Positions 52,328-55,099 of a DNA stretch of 55,099 bases are shown here, in pieces. The translations under genes were made by a program, and so were the position numbers. The DNA is from Anaerolineae bacterium (GTDB lineage: Bacteria > Chloroflexota > Anaerolineae > Aggregatilineales > Phototrophicaceae): contig JALHNB010000047.1 of NCBI GenBank assembly GCA_022843745.1, positions 1-55,099 of the forward strand, in the 5' to 3' direction. Numbering within the stretch: the first letter of the stretch is position 1; each line of letters begins with the position of its first letter. The notes under the pieces are model-generated. The model did no database searches. It was given only the letters and a program-made list of their open reading frames with translations, and was not told the origin of the DNA.

Positions 52328-54877
52328 ATGCCGGATTATAAACCCCTCGCGATAGACAATTTTTTGAACACAGGCGCAGCGATCTTTGACACGCCGCCGA
52401 AAATCGGACAGCAAATTTTTCACGGGCTGCCGTTCAACATCGGCGCGGACGCGGGACGCTGCTTCCTCGGATTCGGTGGAGATTCTGGGGCAGGCGCAGT
52501 TACTATTCCCGTGAACGACACGGCTTTCAACCTGATTTTCGCCAATACGCTGCTGGAATCGCAGGTGTTGAAGGGCGAACCGATTGGGCGCGTGATCGCC
52601 AATATTCTCGTGCATTACTCTGGCGGCGAAATCGAGCGCGTACCCATCCGTGAGCGCTTCGAGATCGGGATTGTGCCGACGGCGTGGGGACAGTGGCCGT
52701 TCGTGGCTGTGCCGGAGCAAAAGGACTTTTTGGCGGAACGCAAACAAGGCCCCTGGGAGCAGACGGGTTGGCGGCAGACCGAAGCCGCCTATGCCCACGA
52801 CAATCACTATTACCTGTGGGCGTGGCGCAATCCGCTGCCGGAGCAGGTCATCGAAAAATTGGTGATTGAGCCACCCCTCCCCCAACCCCTCCCCATTTCG
52901 CAGGCTCATGGAGAGGGGAGTCAAACCCCTTCTTCGATAAACTCAGTGCGCAAATTTATCATCGCGGCGATCACGCTGGGGCAGGTGGATGAGGAGCCAT
53001 TTTTCCGGCAGGGTCGCCGTCCGGTCAAAATCACGCTGCCGCAGGACGAGTCAAAAAGCTTCAATTTGCAGGTTGATGTGGATCGCGGCGTAGCGACCTA
53101 TGCCTATCCGCTGCCCGCACAGACTGCCGACGAATTTTTGAGTGACGATCTGAAAGGTTTTGGTCAGACCGCCAACCAGAGCAACAGTCCGGCCTATGTC
53201 GAAATCGCTGCGACTCCTTCGGCGACGGTCACGGTCAAGGCCAACGATGCTGAAGTCGGGCAGGTGAAATGGGGCGATTTGCAGGCTGGCGGCAAGGTCG
53301 ACTTGCCCGGAATCAGCCTCGAAGTGGTCGATCCGGGGCGCAATTGGGTACATACGACGGTACTGGACGACGCGACTGGCGAACCGTTGCCGTGCCGCAT
53401 CCATTTCCGTTCGCCGAAGGGCGTACCGTATCAGCCGGACGGTCATCACAATCATCTTTTGAGCGACATGGGAACGTGGCATATCGACATCGGCGGCGAT
53501 ATGCACCTGGGGCAGATCACGTATGCCTATATTGATGGGCGCTGCCAGGGTTGGCTGCCACGCGGCGAAGTGATTGTCGATGTGGCGCGGGGCTATGAAT
53601 ACGAGCCGCTGCGGACGCGCGTACAGATCGAACCCGGCCAGCAGGAATTGACGCTCCGGCTGAAGCGCTGGACGAACATGAATCAAAAGCGCTGGTTCAG
53701 CGGCGATTCGCATGTCCATTTTCTGGGCGCACAGGGCGCTCATCACGAAGCGCAGGCCGAAGATTTGAATGTCGTCAATCTGCTGGCGTCCCAATGGGGA
53801 CACTTGTTCACCAACACCGAGGATTTTATCGGTGCGCCATCGTTGAGCAACGGCGGCAACACGATTGTCTACACGGCGCAGGAAAATCGCCAGCATATTT
53901 TGGGCCATCTGACGCTGTGGGGGCTGAAAAAGCCGGTGAGTCCGCGCGGCACGGGTGGGCCGGATGAAGGTGCGCTCGGCGGGACGCTGGATGTCACGAT
54001 GTCGGCCTGGGCGGACGCGACTCGTGCGCAGGGCGGCACGGTGATTATCCCGCATATCCCGAATCCGAACGGCGAACCCGCCGCGCTAATCGCCACAGGC
54101 CGCGCCGATGCCGCTGAGATGCTCGTCCACAGCGAATATCCGCACATCGAATATTATCGCTATCTCAACGCGGGCTACAAAATGCCGCTGGTGGGCGGGA
54201 CGGACAAGATGGACAGCGCCGTTCCGGTTGGCTTGTATCGCACCTATGCCTATGTGCCGCCGGACGAGGAATTTACTTACGATAACTGGACAAAAGCCGT
54301 CCGCGCGGGGCGCACATTTTTAAGCGGTGGGCCGATGCTGACGTTTACGGTCAACGGCGCACAGATCGGCGATACGATGACGCTGCCGGAGGGCGGCGGT
54401 ACGTTGGAAATCGAAGCGACGGCGGAGTCGATTTTCCCGATTCACACGCTGCAAATCGTCCAACAGGGGCAAGTGGTCGCCTCAACCGAAGAAGCGAAGG
54501 GCGCGAAAAAATTGACGCTGAAGGCGCAAATTAAGGTCGATGGGCATACGTGGTTCGCGGCTCGCTGCGGCGGTCAGAATTACACCACCGTCCAGCATCA
54601 CGACGGCTGGCAGCGCGGTATTTTCGCGCATACGTCGCCGATTTATGTGGGCGTGGGCGGCGAATGGTCGATGTTTGACCGCGTGACGGCGGAATATATG
54701 CTGACATTGATCGAGGGCAGCTTGGCGCATATCCATGACCGCGCCGCGCATTATCCCGAAGGCACAGTGACGCATCATCACGGGGAATCCGATCATCTGG
54801 CGTATCTCGAACGACCATTCCGCGAGGCGATTGCGGCGATCCACCGCCGGATGCACGAGAACGGGATACCACACTAG
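52328..54877 (+). CDS. CehA/McbA-family metallohydrolase with in-frame P2 repeat
   Basis: This 849-residue protein starts at MPDYKPLAIDNF (GGGAG 9 bases upstream; the longer frame from 52268 has none). The N-terminal half (about 1-440) is beta-rich, with a carboxypeptidase-regulatory-like segment (DDATGEPLPCRIHFRSPKG). The C-terminal half is a PHP-like TIM barrel: WFSGDSHVHFLGAQGAHHEA (about 455-475, metal-binding His), VVIPHIPNPNG-like TVIIPHIPNPNGEPAAL, VGGTDKMDSAVPVGLY. CehA/McbA members hydrolyse carbaryl-like carbamates or related esters. About 24 residues (EPPLPQPLPISQAHGEGSQT and following) come from a P2 repeat inserted in frame at 52873-52930. Confidence 0.8.
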   Translation: MPDYKPLAIDNFLNTGAAIFDTPPKIGQQIFHGLPFNIGADAGRCFLGFGGDSGAGAVTIPVNDTAFNLIFANTLLESQVLKGEPIGRVIANILVHYSGGEIERVPIRERFEIGIVPTAWGQWPFVAVPEQKDFLAERKQGPWEQTGWRQTEAAYAHDNHYYLWAWRNPLPEQVIEKLVIEPPLPQPLPISQAHGEGSQTPSSINSVRKFIIAAITLGQVDEEPFFRQGRRPVKITLPQDESKSFNLQVDVDRGVATYAYPLPAQTADEFLSDDLKGFGQTANQSNSPAYVEIAATPSATVTVKANDAEVGQVKWGDLQAGGKVDLPGISLEVVDPGRNWVHTTVLDDATGEPLPCRIHFRSPKGVPYQPDGHHNHLLSDMGTWHIDIGGDMHLGQITYAYIDGRCQGWLPRGEVIVDVARGYEYEPLRTRVQIEPGQQELTLRLKRWTNMNQKRWFSGDSHVHFLGAQGAHHEAQAEDLNVVNLLASQWGHLFTNTEDFIGAPSLSNGGNTIVYTAQENRQHILGHLTLWGLKKPVSPRGTGGPDEGALGGTLDVTMSAWADATRAQGGTVIIPHIPNPNGEPAALIATGRADAAEMLVHSEYPHIEYYRYLNAGYKMPLVGGTDKMDSAVPVGLYRTYAYVPPDEEFTYDNWTKAVRAGRTFLSGGPMLTFTVNGAQIGDTMTLPEGGGTLEIEATAESIFPIHTLQIVQQGQVVASTEEAKGAKKLTLKAQIKVDGHTWFAARCGGQNYTTVQHHDGWQRGIFAHTSPIYVGVGGEWSMFDRVTAEYMLTLIEGSLAHIHDRAAHYPEGTVTHHHGESDHLAYLERPFREAIAAIHRRMHENGIPH
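52873..52930. repeat. P2 repeat inserted in frame in a coding sequence
   Basis: ACCCCTCCCCCAACCCCTCC, then CCATTTCGCAGGCTCATGGA and GAGGGGAGTC, nearly identical to the intergenic copy at 2508-2555. The reading frame is open through it and encodes a Pro- and Gly-rich stretch, between two parts of the metallohydrolase that would otherwise join. Confidence 0.75.
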
Positions 54878-54965
54878 ATAATTCTTTAGTCTTTAGTCGT
54901 TAGCCTATAGCTATTAGCCATAATGGTTGGGGGTATAGGGTACGATAGCTTAGTAAATCGGGCGC

Positions 54966-54993
54966 GGTAGGGACATGATACATCATGCCCCAT
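54966..54993. repeat. P1-like palindrome (ATGATACATCAT type)
   Basis: GTAGGGAC-ATGATACATCAT-GCCCC. It is a degenerate form of the palindromes at 2633 and 3803; the right CTAC is missing. Confidence 0.5.
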
Positions 54994-55011
54994 ATGCACC
55001 AACTTAAGAAA

Positions 55012-55060
55012 AGAAGGGTATCCTGAAGTGGATACAAAACCAAAGAAAGGAAACCCTTCT
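55012..55060 (+). promoter_or_regulatory. nested hairpin upstream of a partial frame
   Basis: An outer stem AGAAGGG/CCCTTCT (55012-55018 and 55054-55060) encloses an inner stem TATCC/GGATA (55019-55023 and 55030-55034). It ends 2 bases before the ATG at 55063 and so could hold back translation. Such leader structures are common ahead of transposase genes; the link is inferred. Confidence 0.35.
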
Positions 55061-55062
55061 CG

Positions 55063-55099
55063 ATGATAACAATAACGGATTTACCCCAACAGGTGCAAA
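55063..55099 (+). CDS. partial frame at window edge, possibly transposase start
   Basis: Only 12 codons are visible: MITITDLPQQVQ. There is no clear ribosome-binding site except AAAGG at 55046-55050. The preceding nested hairpin and the sharp change in sequence style suggest an insertion-sequence end, but a family cannot be named. Confidence 0.3.
   Translation, partial: MITITDLPQQVQ

Overview
The window looks like chromosomal DNA of a free-living, environmental, moderately GC-rich bacterium, most likely a member of the Chloroflexota. I infer this from the mix of gene types: secreted proteins carrying a bacterial SH3 domain, a PadR/HAAS pair, very large PAS/GAF sensor kinases, many stand-alone DinB and VOC proteins, and HxG-type phytanoyl-CoA-dioxygenase-like enzymes. 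No rRNA, tRNA or ribosomal protein is present to settle the taxonomy. There is no phage, no CRISPR array and no complete insertion sequence. One IS or transposase-like end may begin at the right edge.

Layout. 1-12.5 kb is a catabolic accessory region: a sugar-type solute-binding protein and a divergent GntR/FCD regulator; then a DapA-fold aldolase/lyase, an Old-Yellow-Enzyme-type oxidoreductase, an alpha/beta hydrolase and a Gfo/Idh/MocA dehydrogenase. An AT-rich unknown gene and a decayed DUF4291-like gene follow. Next come a PhyH-like oxygenase, a second MocA-type dehydrogenase, a small unknown gene overlapping a nitrilase-family amidohydrolase, and a VOC protein. 12.5-20 kb holds a second PhyH-like paralogue, a CapD/WbpM-type nucleotide-sugar dehydratase, two small proteins and a secreted M4 metallopeptidase. 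20-26 kb has a 2TM protein plus membrane-anchored hydrolase, a modular secreted protein with an A-B4-A architecture, an Ldh2-type dehydrogenase and a universal stress protein. 26-32.5 kb has a five-PAS histidine kinase with its response regulator and an odd fused DppB/DppC-like permease. 32.8-40 kb has a secreted dienelactone-hydrolase-like enzyme, a CDGSH protein, a small GNAT, a DinB protein, a Tat-exported solute-binding protein and two secreted proteins (SH3-type and Zn-metallopeptidase-like). 40-55 kb has VOC, FHA, YdeI-like and DinB proteins, a second giant kinase, a hydrolase, an MDR oxidoreductase, a PadR/HAAS module and a CehA/McbA-type metallohydrolase.

The most unusual signals lie in how DNA elements and genes meet. 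Short palindromic repeats of at least two families sit at almost every gene border. One copy lies in frame inside the metallohydrolase gene. A small TA-flanked, MITE-like element appears twice, and in both copies its terminal repeat supplies the TAG stop codon of a neighbouring gene. A promoter-like motif (GACATT-N13-CGGTATATC) occurs three times with identical spacing: once in front of the modular secreted protein, and twice in front of hairpins without a gene. The fused permease has lost the ATPase-coupling (EAA) loop in both halves, and two PhyH-like paralogues have His-x-Gly where the iron-binding His-x-Asp is expected.

All functional calls come from reading translated sequences and motifs by eye; no database search was run.
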